From Ailanthus altissimus (Eukaryota; Streptophyta; Magnoliopsida; Sapindales; Simaroubaceae): a DNA stretch of 64,000 bases. Numbering within the stretch: the stretch's first letter is position 1; each line of letters opens with the position of its first letter. Positions 49,252 through 60,147 of the stretch are shown piece after piece. The notes under the pieces were generated by a model. The model saw only the letters and a list, made by a program, of their open reading frames with translations. It searched no databases and was not told the origin of the DNA. The position numbers and the translations under genes are program-made. The stretch is taken from contig OX327702.1 of assembly GCA_946807835.1 (NCBI GenBank), positions 11,408,001-11,472,000 on the forward strand. The letters are read 5' to 3'.

Positions 49252-51297
49252 GTATGTTCTCAAACACTATGTTCCTAATCTATTTTCATCGATGTGGGTC
49301 TATGGCTGAACCTCTTTTATATAGTTTAGTGTATTTCTATATATGTAGGGTATATATGGTTATTCTTAGCTGACTAGGAGTTTAACCTTGGAGCTTGTAT
49401 AGGCATGCGAGTATTTAGTTAGGACTGGATACTGAACTGACTTACGAGGACCTCCAATAGACATCCTATAAATCCATCAATAGAGGGTCTTCTTGAGTTA
49501 AGTAGTATACGTGGTATTTTTACCTGAGCGCCATGGTAGGCTTGTGAGTGATTCACCATACTTTGGTTCCACGCATGTCAGAGACCTTTCATGGTCTGAT
49601 CGCTTGGTGTCCCTGGGTATGGTCCGATGGTCATAGAGTTTAGTGTGTATAGATATAGGATTCCTCAGCTCATATGGGTGAGTTGTATATCATGACACTC
49701 CAAGAATAATGTTTCATAAAGTATTTTGGTCAAAAGTAGATACCATGACAAAGAGTTTTCTACAAAATTAAACAATATCGCAAAGGCGTTTGTAAATATT
49801 GTTTTATAGAAATATAAATATGGAGATAACTTCATAGATGTACTTATGAGGATTTGACAGAGTTAATCTATGTCCCCGCACCTCCGGGAAATAATTGACG
49901 AAATGAATATACGTATGCACTATGACCTTAACTTGTATGGTCTAATGCGCTAATTTTTAATATCAGTAACGTGTGCGTGGGGCATCGATATCGGATTCAT
50001 AGAATAGTTTTATTTGACGAATTGGGCGTGGACCTAGAGAGCCCCACAATATAAAGTATACTCGTTATGCACTAGGGCAGTATACTGGATTGAATTGTTC
50101 AATTCAGTAAATTCCAGCAAAATTAAATATTTATTTCATGAACCCTTGGGATACGCACGTGTCAACACGTAAGTGTTAAGTACATTAATTAGTTAATAAT
50201 TGTCATTGACTAATTAATTAATGACACGTGACGCATAGTGAGCATTTGGTTAAATTTATCCAAGTGTGTGGTATACTAGGACTCACTAAGGGGTTACTTG
50301 ATAACCAAATAAGAGCTTAAGGGTAATTTAAGATATTCGATTATTTAATTTTTAAATAATCAAGATATTTTATTATTAAAATATATTAAATAATATTTAA
50401 CTTAAAAGGTTAAAATTTAACTCGGGTTAAGTTAATATTTATTTAATAATATTTTAATTATATTTTGTGTTTTACTAACCTAACATAGGTTAAGGGTTAA
50501 TTTGGGTTTGGTTAATAAAATATTATTATATATAAAACTTGGTGGCCAAGTATATAAACTAACTTAGGTTAATAATTGACCATGGTTATGTTAATAAATA
50601 TTATATAAATGTGTGAAATGAAATATATATATATATTAATTAATGAATTTGTAATTCATTAAGATGGCTAATGGTGATAAAGTTGCCGGCCATTATTTTT
50701 GGTGAAAAGGAAATGAAATATTAACAAAACACTTACAAGTATGCCCGGCCAAATGTAATTGGAGAAATAAGAAAATTATTTTCTTTGTTTTCAATTGTTG
50801 AAAACACTATTTTATCTTCTTCTCTAATTAAGCTAGCCTTGGAAGCTTTGAATTTTTTCTTTTATAATTCAAGTGTTGAATAATACAAAGCTAAGTTCAG
50901 TGCTTAAAAAATAGTTTAAGTATTAAACTATAGATTAAGAGTTAATTTAAATGGTTTAAGTGTTAAACCAGTGCGGAAAAAGTAAGTCTGTTATTCTAGT
51001 GACTCAAGGCCATCCTGTTGAGTACTAGAATTGCCAACGGTGCTATTTAAAGCTGTACTCCAGTTTTAATCGTACTAAAGACTTGCAAGGTGATCATTCT
51101 TAATTTTGGTATTAATGTAATTAATATCTATTAAATTTCATTAATATAATGAAATGCAAAATTTATTGTGTTCATTTTTTAGAAAATTAGATTTTTACCT
51201 TCCGCTGCATATATGTTTATGTATGAGATGCATGAATTACATATATACATGGTTTTTAATATGATGAACACAAATCACATGCTCACACCCAATACCA
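49252..51297 (+). repeat. Large copia 3' LTR, second part
   Basis: Continuation of 46,853-47,211. It holds the landmarks used throughout: TACTTTGGTTCCACGCATGTC, GGGTATGGTCCGATGG, GACCTTAACTTGTATGG, GTGGACCTAGAGAG, an AT-rich middle with TTATTTAAT words, the tandem TTTAAGTGTTAAA block near 50,960, and the CCGCTGCATATATG block near 51,200. The end at 51,297 (CCCAATACCA) is approximate. Confidence 0.72.
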
Positions 51298-52045
51298 TTT
51301 AGAACCGAAACACTGCACCCGACAGTATGAGAAATGGGTACTGAAAAAAAAGCAATAAATCTTGAAATGCATATCAATCTAAGTTTGGGGGCACATATAT
51401 AAAAAAAGAAGAAGAAGATAAGAACTTTAAAGCACAATACCCTTAACTTAAGAAAAAGAAAAAATTATCTGTAAAAAAGAAAGATGAGAATATAATAAGT
51501 TTGGGGGAAGAGTGAATCTAAAAAAGGATCAAGAAGTTCTTAGTAAAGCTAAGTGTTAATGATGTCATTTGAATTTCTCATATATATATATATGTACATA
51601 TATATATATATCTTTATATCTCACCTTAACCCTAGCCTTAAGTTATAAGCTAAGCAAAGTTCTAAATAGATCCCAAGACATGTGTATTTCTAAATTAGTG
51701 GAGAATTTTATGAACGGTAAGCTTATGGTAGTGTTATTATTGAAATTATGCCGAGACATCATCTTTATGTACTTTCTTAAGTTATTGAGTTTATCTAAGT
51801 TTTATTTGACCAATTACTTGCTTATTGCACACATGCACAAGTGATTATTTATAGGGGAGAATGGAAGACTTGATGAATGGTAGAATGAATATGAATATAA
51901 ATAATCACTATGAATATGATCATCTAAATTAAACGAGCTTGTTTTAGTTTTGAGTTTTTATTTTATTGAGTCAATAATAAACAATGAGGGTTTGTTTTTT
52001 TTTTTTTAGCTCGAGAATGAGCAAACTCTTAAGTTTGTAGGTATT
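51298..52045 (+). mobile_element. Athila-like 3' internal non-coding region
   Basis: Contains AAGTTTGGGGGCACAT, AATAAGTTTGGGGGAAGAG and ACCCTAGCCTTAAGTTATAAG, which recur in 62,150-62,420, and ends with a GAGAATGAGCAAACTCTTAAGTTTG tract directly before the LTR at 52,046. No protein is readable. Confidence 0.65.
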
Positions 52046-52245
52046 TAATAAGGGTTAATTAGGTCTAATATTTTTATTTTTCAAGCTTAATATTTGTTCG
52101 TTAAAATTAAGATTATTTGGCTTTTTATATATTTTATTGTTATTTTGTAGGTTTGAAATCAATGGAGTAAATAAGGATGAAAATCTAATAAAAATAATTG
52201 AAAAAAATCAAAATGCTATAGTACCATACTATAGTAGATTGCTAC
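52046..52245 (+). repeat. Athila-like LTR, first 200 bp (split by the LOG-carrying element)
   Basis: Starts TAATAAGGGTTAATTAGG (TG mutated to TA) and matches the start of the inverted LTR ending at 43,768. It is cut after GATTGCTAC at 52,245 and resumes at 59,004 with GCTACAGTATCAGC. Confidence 0.8.
52241..52245. repeat. Left target-site duplication of the LOG-carrying element
   Basis: GCTAC directly before TGATGAGC; the same GCTAC begins the resumed host LTR at 59,004-59,008. The uninterrupted relative near 43.5 kb has a single GATTGCTACAGTACC at this point (minus strand). Confidence 0.75.
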
Positions 52246-52961
52246 TGATGAGCACAATAAAATGTATAGTTTTTTAAAAGATTCAATCACCATTTAACGT
52301 CACTAATTTTAGCATTTTTTATTTTTATGCTTGAAATAAAGTGTTGTCCTTACATTGTAATTAATGAATGTTATTTACACAAGTTTAGTAAAATAGATGT
52401 AACTCTCAATGTAGAAATCAAAATGAAAAAATTCTTGAACTTAGAGGAATATAACTCAATCTTACATAAACTTGAAGTAGTTGAAAAACCAAATTCAACA
52501 TTTTATGGGCCAAAATTAGGGTACAATAGAATTGAATTACAACTTCTGCTCAGCTTGACCCACCTCATCTATTTGGACTATATTTCACAAAATACATACC
52601 CAATCAATATAATTTTTAATACTGAAAAATATTGACTCAATTATCAACAACTTTTATGTTGATAGCAAAGTCCAAAATAGTCGTCACCATAGGCCAAATT
52701 GTATTATAAATTGATAAAAGGGTTGTTGGCTGAAATATGACATATCTTTGGCATTTTACCAATATCTCATTGGATACTCATCCAAATTGCATGAACTTGA
52801 TGGCTACAGAAAGAAGAAATAAATTTTTACATCTGTCCTGTCGGCTAAAAAGGCTACATTAATCATTTCCATTATTAAAAAGGTGTTCAATTAGGTGAAT
52901 GAGTAGTTGGCTTAAATTATTTAAGAGTGAAGTCACACTAAACATGTTTCCATTCATTGCC

Positions 52962-52969
52962 TATATAAG
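52962..52969 (+). promoter_or_regulatory. LTR TATA box
   Basis: TATATAAG, conserved at 58,110-58,117 in the other LTR, followed about 125-130 bp later by AATAAA in both copies: the spacing expected for an LTR promoter, R region and poly(A) signal. Confidence 0.6.
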
Positions 52970-53094
52970 GACACTCTCAAGAGGCTAACAGACATTTTTG
53001 AATGCTTTACAATTCTCTCATATAATTTCTCTTTACCCTGTATTGTAAACTAGGCTAGAGTTCTTGACAAGGCAATAGATGAACTTTTATATGT

Positions 53095-53100
53095 AATAAA
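53095..53100 (+). promoter_or_regulatory. LTR poly(A) signal
   Basis: AATAAA in GTAATAAATTTACTTC, conserved at 58,243-58,248 in the 3' LTR. Confidence 0.5.
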
Positions 53101-53323
53101 TTTACTTCTATACTTTGATTCTTTGTCAAGAGCTACAAATGTTTGTAAGTTTGCTTGTGTCTAAACTCTTATCTATTATTTTTTTATAATCTAGAGGTTA
53201 TAATTCTTATGGTTCATATATTTTCCATTCATGCTTTCTTTATATGATTCTTGTTGAATTATAATTGTTATTGGTTACATTGTTTTACATGTTAATCGTT
53301 TACTGCAATAATGTCAATTGACA

Positions 53324-53955
53324 ATATGTGTATTTTATGGATCAGTCCTAGGAAAAATAAAGTGTTTGTAGAGGCAACAAATAATTTAGAAAAAGTATTA
53401 GCTGCAAGAAAAATCAATTTAATATATAAAAGGTGTAGCTTTGGGTTAATAAGGTGTGTTTCAATAGCTACAAATTTAGAAGGAAGTCAAGTTTTAAGTA
53501 TTATTCCTATAATTTTAACCGTGGGAAATCTAACTAGGAAAACAATATGGGAAGAATTATGAGTCTCATCCATGCATGAACGTATAGCTAGAATGCTTTA
53601 CTATGCAGACGCTTTTATTGGTTTACCAGTTGGTTTTGGTGCCTTAGAAGAAAATTTTCAAATTGCTTCTTGAACGCAGCTGAATATCCACAAGAAACCT
53701 ATAGGTTTGTGGAATGTTAATAATTATTTTGATTGCTTACTCTGTTTTCTTGATCAAGTTGTGAAACAGAATTTTATTTCACATTCGATGCGACAGATCC
53801 TCGTTTCTGCTACCAATACGGATGAATGGATTGACAAATTACAGGAAGTTACCTACGAACTTGACCCGGCAATAACTCAGATCGATTGGTTAGTTGGCTA
53901 TAACAAGCAAAAATTAGATCTGACACTTCGTTTGAAATTTTTTATTTTTTTATAA
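53324..53955 (+). pseudogene. LOG: LONELY GUY-like (cytokinin riboside 5'-monophosphate phosphoribohydrolase), captured processed copy
   Basis: LOG enzymes release active free-base cytokinin from its nucleotide in one step. In one frame from about 53,326 the translation follows LOG end to end: MCILWISPRKNKVFVEA, KVLAARKINLIYKR, VLSIIPIILT, SSMHERIARMLYYADAFIGL, then PVGFGALEE (53,626-53,652) where LOG has PGGXGTXXE, TQLNIHKKPIGLWNVNNYFD, FISHSMRQILVSATN, EWIDKLQEV. There are no frameshifts and no introns, whereas plant LOG genes have several, so it derives from spliced RNA. Two in-frame TGA stops (53,560-53,562 and 53,671-53,673; the second replaces a conserved Trp) and the altered PGG/GT motif show it is inactive. 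About 15 N-terminal residues are missing at the LTR junction. It lies between the LTRs of a retroelement, in its sense orientation. Confidence 0.88.
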
Positions 53956-54113
53956 GCATCATCATTTTAGTTTATATCTGCTTAAGTGTCTCTCAGGTTT
54001 ATTTCTTTTGAATAACTAGTGTTTCAGGTAATGTCTTCTATACTTTATCTCTTTCTATTTGAACATTGAGGACAATGCTTCATTTGGTTTTGGGGAAAGA
54101 TAGTAGACATAAG
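53956..54113 (+). mobile_element. LOG-carrying element, internal tail (left of nested LTR)
   Basis: Short non-coding stretch with CATTGAGGACAATGCTTCATTTGGTTTTGGGGA, resembling the region downstream of pol in Athila-like and Tat-like elements (GAGGACAATG...AGTTTGGGGG). Cut at 54,113 by the solo LTR and resumed at 56,201. Confidence 0.6.
54109..54113. repeat. Left target-site duplication of the solo LTR
   Basis: ATAAG, repeated exactly at 56,196-56,200. Confidence 0.85.
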
Positions 54114-56195
54114 TGTCAGGGATCTAATATACGTGGGTGTATACATGTGCAATTGTTTTTATTGCCTAATATATGTATCACATACAAATTTAACGCGGCG
54201 AAAGCATTCAAAAAAAAAAAACCACAATAAATAATATATTAATCACATTAAAATATAAGTAAAGTTGAGAAATCACCTGAACGCGTAACGTTATACACGT
54301 AATTCCTTGGAGTCCGCATAGAGACCAACTTACTGGCAGTTCTAGTCACCAACTTAGTGGGCTTGATGAGGTAGAACAGCAGCCCATATTTAGCTTGGGA
54401 TTAACTCTTAACCCTAAAATGGCTAGTGGTGTGTATTCATCATTTTCTCTAAAAGGATAGGAAATAGAATTTGAAGCAATTCACAATTGCTTCCATTGGA
54501 ACCAAAGTTCTTCTTTTTTTCTTCTTCTTCTCGTTTCGGCTCCATTCCTTCTCTTTTCTTTTCCTCCATTTCCGTTCAATCACAAAAACGCACTCACTAC
54601 TCACAATTTCACACATATCTCACTTTATATATCTAATATATTAAAATAATAATATAATATATTATATTAAATAAATAATAATATAATAATAAAAATGGGT
54701 GCCAACTATTTGGCACCCAAAATAAAATAATAATATTATATAATATAATAATATATAATATAATATAATAATGAGATTTTTATTATTTAATAATTAAATA
54801 ATCAAAGTGTGAAATGACCATTTTGCCCCTTATAAATAGTTACCAAGTTTACCCCTTAGCGGGTCCCACCAAACTCGCACTTAGATAAACTCAACCAAGG
54901 GTCCACAATGCACCACGTGTCATTATACAATTAGTTAATAACAATTATTGACGTATTTAACACTTAAATACAGACACGCACGCATTCCTATGGTATTGCT
55001 GGATATTGTTATATTAAACAATTTAATCTGGCACGCTACCCCAGTGCACAACGAGTATACTTCATATCGCAGGACTCCTTAGGACCACGTCTGATTCGTC
55101 AAATAAAACTATTTTATGAGTCTGTGAACATTGTCCTACGCACAAGTCACGGATATACAAATCACCACGTTGAACCATGCAAGCTGAGGTTACAATGCAT
55201 ATGTATAGTCCTTTCGTCATGATATCCTGGATGGGCTGAGGATATAGATTATCACTGTCAAATCCCTATTTGCCATCCATGTCCTATCTCCAGACTTGTA
55301 TCTCACTGAACAATATGTGCAAACTCCTTTGCCATATTGTTCCACCCTGGCAGAACTTTTTCCTAGGATTAATGCTTGTGGCCACAAGACTTTCCAAAAT
55401 ATAGTCTCGAAGCATCTGAATATTTAACTCTCTATGCGAGCTGACAGATCCTATATCTGTACACACCGAACTCCATAAGCATCAGACCATACCCAGCGAC
55501 ACCCAACGATCACACTATGAAAGGTCTGTGACATGCGCGAAACTAAAGTATAGTGGATCACTTATAAGTCCACCATGGCACTCAGGTCTGAGGACCACGT
55601 ATGTTATTCAACTCGAGAGGACCTTCAATTGACGACTTACATAAGGTGTCTATCAGAGGCCCTGGTGAGTCTGTCCTATATCCAGTCCTAACGAGCTTCA
55701 AGCTCACAGTTGGCTAGGAATGACCATTTATATCCTATAGGTACAACATATGTTGATCTATATTAAAAGTATCCACCGACAGACCCGCATCTGCAAAAAT
55801 AGATCAGGGACAATATTTTAGAACATACTTGCACAACTAGCATTTCCTGGCACCCGATTGTAACTCTTACAATTATGTAATTACTAGTATCTTCCTAAGT
55901 CTATGTCCCATTACAAACAAGGCTCCAACTCTTGGATTTTCGCTGAGTATTATAACCAGTTAACACTTAACTGTGCTAACATTTAGCATTTATATCTCTT
56001 TGCGTGGCTAACTATGAGCCATTATCTAAACTCCTTTAGATCTGATCTGAACTCCTTCAGATTGTACAATATCTATAATGTTACATTGCATAATACCATA
56101 TTAATGGGTATTAGCAATTTAATCGGAATGTACACTTGTATGAATACACAAGTATATGTACATTCAGAGATGGCACGTAAGCACAAACTCTAACA
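54114..56195 (-). repeat. Solo copia-type LTR, 2,082 bp, with perfect 5-bp target duplication
   Basis: On the minus strand begins TGTTAGAGTTTGTGCTTACG at 56,195 and ends GATCCCTGACA at 54,114: canonical TG and CA. ATAAG flanks it on both sides. Closely related, in the opposite orientation, to 47,212-49,246. No internal sequence is attached, so the element was reduced to one LTR by recombination between its LTRs. It sits inside the LOG-carrying element and is therefore younger than it. Confidence 0.92.
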
Positions 56196-56200
56196 ATAAG
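56196..56200. repeat. Right target-site duplication of the solo LTR
   Basis: ATAAG, identical to 54,109-54,113. Confidence 0.85.
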
Positions 56201-57419
56201 TTGTATCTTGAATTCCAAAAAAAAAAGATGATCCAACATACCTATTTTATTAAAATAGAAAAGTAAAAAGTTCATTTTTGAACTCTTAAGACGCATTCTA
56301 GGTCAAATTATATTAAGAATAGCAGAATAAGGAGTTTTTCTAACTTTTGAAATATATTTTAACTAACTTGTTATTTTATTTTATATTTCATGCATTGTTA
56401 ATTTTTGCATGTAGTCTTGGTAATTCTTATATAAAGGAATTTGTTTTTCTACTACGATTTCAAAAATGTTTGGTTTGAGTTACTGTTTCTATTTAGGTTA
56501 CTAAAGAATGACTTTCGAAATATTTTTTAGCACAATGCTAAGCCTTGTTGTAGGATTGATGACTCAATTTATATAACCAAAAGAATTCTCATGTTCTAGT
56601 ATTTATTTTTCTAATCTCATATACTCGTTGTGAGTAAGTGGAAAGGTTGAGAAAATAGCTTACGAACTTTTATTGGTATTTTGAATTAGTTAATTTATTT
56701 TTAGATTGATATTATTCGAATTAATAAATAAGTTAGTTGCATAGCTAAAGGATGATTTAAAGTGAATTTTCAAATTATGTATAATATATTTTGGTGAGAA
56801 ACTGTTTTTGTTTTTATTTTGTAATGCTTCCTTGTATTCTTCAAAAATAAAACTAGAAAAAAGGAAAATACTAAAAGAAAAAGAAAAAAAAAAGAATCAA
56901 TACAGTTTAATAAAGTCTTCATTCAATTTTAAAAGACAAATATTTTGTAAGACAGTTTTCTCACTAAGCTATATTTGTATTATTTACACAAAACAATTGA
57001 AGTCCTAAAGCTAGTACGTGTTAAGAATGATTGATTTCTAAACAATTAATTTTTCTATCTTTGGATCAATGGTATTTTGTATGTCTATCCTTAAATTTGA
57101 CTTTTTTCTTGAGTGCTTAACCGTTTTTCAACTCCACGAGATAAATCCTAAACTTTTAAATAATCATACACTTGTGAGGATATGGAGTTGAGGCTTTTAG
57201 TTTGGAAAATTCTCAAGGCTATATGTATTGTAGTTTTTAGTAAGAAGTTTACAACTTGGTTCACACACAAACACACACAATTTTGAAAGTTATAATTGAA
57301 AAAATCATAATAGCAATAGTGATCTTGAATTGGCTTTTTGTTTGAAATGCTTAGGTAGTTCTATATATTTTATTTATACTTGAATTGCTAAAGACTAGCA
57401 ATAAGCTGGTTGGGGGCTG
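56201..57419 (+). mobile_element. LOG-carrying element, internal tail (right of nested LTR) and polypurine tract
   Basis: AT-rich, no protein readable. It resembles the other Athila-like 3' non-coding regions here (32.2-33.5 kb inverted, 61.6-62.8 kb). It ends with GGTTGGGGGCTG at 57,408-57,419, a polypurine-type primer for plus-strand synthesis, directly before TGATGAGC of the 3' LTR. Confidence 0.65.
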
Positions 57420-58109
57420 TGATGAGCACAATAAAATGCATAGTTTTTTTAAGAGATTTAGTCACCATTTAATGTCACTAATTTTAGTATTTTTGTATTT
57501 TTAAGTTTAAAATAAAGCGTTGTCCTTGTATTGTGATTAATAAATGTTATTTGTATAGGTTTAGTAAAATGGACCGAACTCTCAACTTAAAAATGAATAA
57601 ATTCTTAAACCTAGAGGAACATGACTCAATCTTACACAAACTTGAAAAATAGTTGAAAAGTTAAATCTAATATTTTATGGGCAAACATTGGGGTACAACA
57701 GAACTGGATCACAACTTCTGCTTAGCTCAACCCGCCTCACGTATTTATTTCACAAAATAAGTACCCAATTAGTATAATTCTTGAAGCTAAAAAATACTGA
57801 CTCAGTTATAAAAAATTCGTATGTTGATAGCAAAGTCTAAAGTAGTCATCATTTTAGACCTGATAAAAGGGTTGTTGGTCGTAATCTAACATATCTTTGG
57901 CATTTTGCCCATGTCTCATTAGATACTATCCAAATTGCATGAACCTAATGGCTATGGAAAGAAGAGACAAAATTCTACAATTTGTACATCGACTAAAAAG
58001 GCTACATCAATCATTATATTATAAAAAAGGTGCTGCAATTAGGTGAATGAATGGTTGGCCTAAATTATTGAAGATTGAAGTCACACTAAATATATTTTCA
58101 TTCATTGTC

Positions 58110-58117
58110 TATATAAG
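58110..58117 (+). promoter_or_regulatory. LTR TATA box (3' LTR)
   Basis: TATATAAG, same context as 52,962-52,969. Confidence 0.6.
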
Positions 58118-58242
58118 GATACTCTTAGGAGGCTAATGGCCATTTTTGAATGCTTTACAATTCTCTCATATAATTTGTCTTTACCATCTATTGTAAACTA
58201 GTCTAGAGTTTTTAGCAAGGCTAGAGATTAACTTTTATGTGT

Positions 58243-58248
58243 AATAAA
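58243..58248 (+). promoter_or_regulatory. LTR poly(A) signal (3' LTR)
   Basis: AATAAA, same context as 53,095-53,100. Confidence 0.5.
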
Positions 58249-59003
58249 TTTACTTCTATACTTTGATTATTTTTCAAGAACTACAAATGTTTGTAAGTTT
58301 ACTTATGTCTAAACTCTTATCTATTATTTTTCTATAATCTAAAGGTTACAATTTTCATGTTTCACATATTTTCAGTCATGCTTTCTTTATGTGAGTCTTG
58401 TTGAATTAGAATTATTATTGGTTACATTATTTTACATGTTAATCTTTTACTGTAATATTGTCAATTGATATATTGTTGATCTTAGATATCATGTAAAGAC
58501 AATAATTGTTTGATATTCAAGTTGATTTTTTACTGTAATATTGTCAAAATGATGTATTATCGATCTTAGATAACTTGTATAAATGAACATGGTTTGTGTT
58601 AATGTTTGCAAAGAATTTAGTCATATCAAATACATGTATTGTCAAATGTGTCATATTTTATATATCTTCTGATTGATTGTTTGGGATGTGAAACTTTCAA
58701 TTGAATTTTAAACGTTGAATCAAAGTATATAATAGATTTATTAAGCATAATTTTGATTCTCGAAGCCTTGTTTACATCATCATAACACTTCTCTTTTAAA
58801 TTCATATACAATTCTATCTCATCCACATAAACCAATTAATTAATTTTCTCCTTGTTACTGTTTTAATATTTTTATTTCACTAACTTATTTTGCAAAACGC
58901 TTCCTCGTAGAATGGACACCTCAATCTATATTGCGATAGCCGCATTACATTTTGAGTATAAACATCTAATGTAATGAGCTAGAATAATTTGTTGTAGTAC
59001 TTT

Positions 59004-60147
59004 GCTACAGTATCAGCACCACAGTGCCCAGAAATGTCCCTCAAAATAGTGTGTACAGTGCCCCAGGCCTAAAATCCAGTGCTGTGTGGACAATAACACG
59101 TGAACAATGCCTCGTGAACAATATTCCCTCTGAACAGTAAATCCTAAACTTACTTGTATTTGATGTCTTAATTTGAAGACATAAAACTAAAAATAGAAGA
59201 CCAAAAATCCTAATTCAAAGAATCAATAGGAGAAAGAAGAAGAGAGAGAAATAAGATAGCAAAAGATCAATTTTTAGAGGATTAAGAAGACTGAAAGATT
59301 AAAGACTGTAGAAAAATTATTTTTATCTCTTCAACTCTTTAGAAGTCTTTATTTCATTATGACATAAGGTTAGACTTTTAAACCTAATATGTAGTTGTAT
59401 TTTATTGATCCTTAGTTTATGAACTTAATACATATAATTGATTCATGTTATCTTGTGTTGATTACTTTCATTATATCTAGTCAATATCTTGAATGATTAA
59501 GGAACCATAATGAACTTGACAAAGGGATTTATATGTTTAGCCTAGGATAGTTTGATGTATGATCATAGGGTAATAACTATGAGTTCCATGTAGGATAGAT
59601 ATATACTTAAATGGCATGTATGGTATGATTTAGACATGTTCTTAATGAATTACATTCTATTCAGATTACTATAGACATATAAATAATTGTTAGAATGCGT
59701 AATGTAGTCACTCGACCATCGAGAGAGACTTGTGATGAGATTGGAGTCTAAACCAACAATTACCTATATTAAGGGATTACTATAGACATATAGGTAGTTG
59801 TTAGAATGTGTAATGTAGTCACTCAACTATCGAGAATGGCTTGTGATGAGATTGGAGTCTAAACCAACAATTGATATTAAAGGATTATCTATGAGGTTAA
59901 TAAATTCTATGAAATATAGTGAATTCAACCATTTGCTTACTTTTGATTAGTTTAGGTTTAATTTGATAGAATTAGGTTAATTAGTTAAGATTTATATTTT
60001 GATTTTTTTAGATAAAATTAAAGTGGGATTAATTTTTGTAATTGATTGTAAGAAATAGATAAATACTCTCTGTAGGAATGATTACTTAGAATTAAATCAT
60101 ATATTACTTGACATGATAGTGTGCTTTTACGCTAAGCTATTATAGCA
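59004..60147 (+). repeat. Athila-like LTR, remainder (continues from 52,245)
   Basis: Starts with the duplicated GCTAC and continues AGTATCAGCACCACAGTGCCC, matching the minus strand of 42,435-43,768 to its end (TATTACTTGACATGATAGTG... TATAGCA at 60,147). The two pieces sum to about 1,344 bp, close to the 1,334 bp of the uninterrupted copy. A duplicated block (about 59,670-59,760 and 59,765-59,870, GACATATA...GTAATGTAGTCACTC) is internal to this copy. Confidence 0.78.

Larger units (their letters stand above)
52246..53323 (+). repeat. 5' LTR of the LOG-carrying element (3'-truncated)
   Basis: Starts TGATGAGCACAATAAAATG and aligns with 57,420-58,470 to the GTCAATTGA word, after which the LOG-like sequence begins. 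It contains a TATA box at 52,962-52,969 and AATAAA at 53,095-53,100. Confidence 0.85.
52246..59003 (+). mobile_element. Non-autonomous LTR retrotransposon carrying a captured LOG gene
   Basis: A 6,758-bp insertion in an Athila-like LTR, flanked by GCTAC. Order: 5' LTR (52,246-53,323, incomplete), LOG-like sequence (53,324-53,955), a non-coding tail with a GAACATTGAGGACAATG word (54,062 on), a nested solo LTR (54,114-56,195), more tail, a polypurine tract GGTTGGGGGCTG (57,408-57,419), and the 3' LTR. No gag, protease, RT or integrase is seen, so movement must have depended on another element. The 3' LTR runs about 0.5 kb further than the 5' one and no primer-binding site is present, which suggests a later deletion took the end of the 5' LTR, the primer site and the start of the captured gene. 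The right LTR end lacks a clear CA. Confidence 0.8.
57420..59003 (+). repeat. 3' LTR of the LOG-carrying element
   Basis: The first 1,051 bp align with the 5' LTR 52,246-53,323 with scattered differences. The remaining about 530 bp have no partner in the 5' copy, but CTTCCTCGTAGAATGGACACC near 58,898 resembles the end of known Athila/Tat-type LTRs. The right limit is set by where the host LTR resumes (59,004). A short tandem duplication (about 58,449-58,490 and 58,528-58,570) carries TTACTGTAATATTGTCAA in both copies. Confidence 0.7.

Noticed and set aside
53311..53955. A working LOG enzyme
   Set aside because: Two in-frame stops, a changed PGGXGT motif and a missing N-terminus rule out an active product from this copy.
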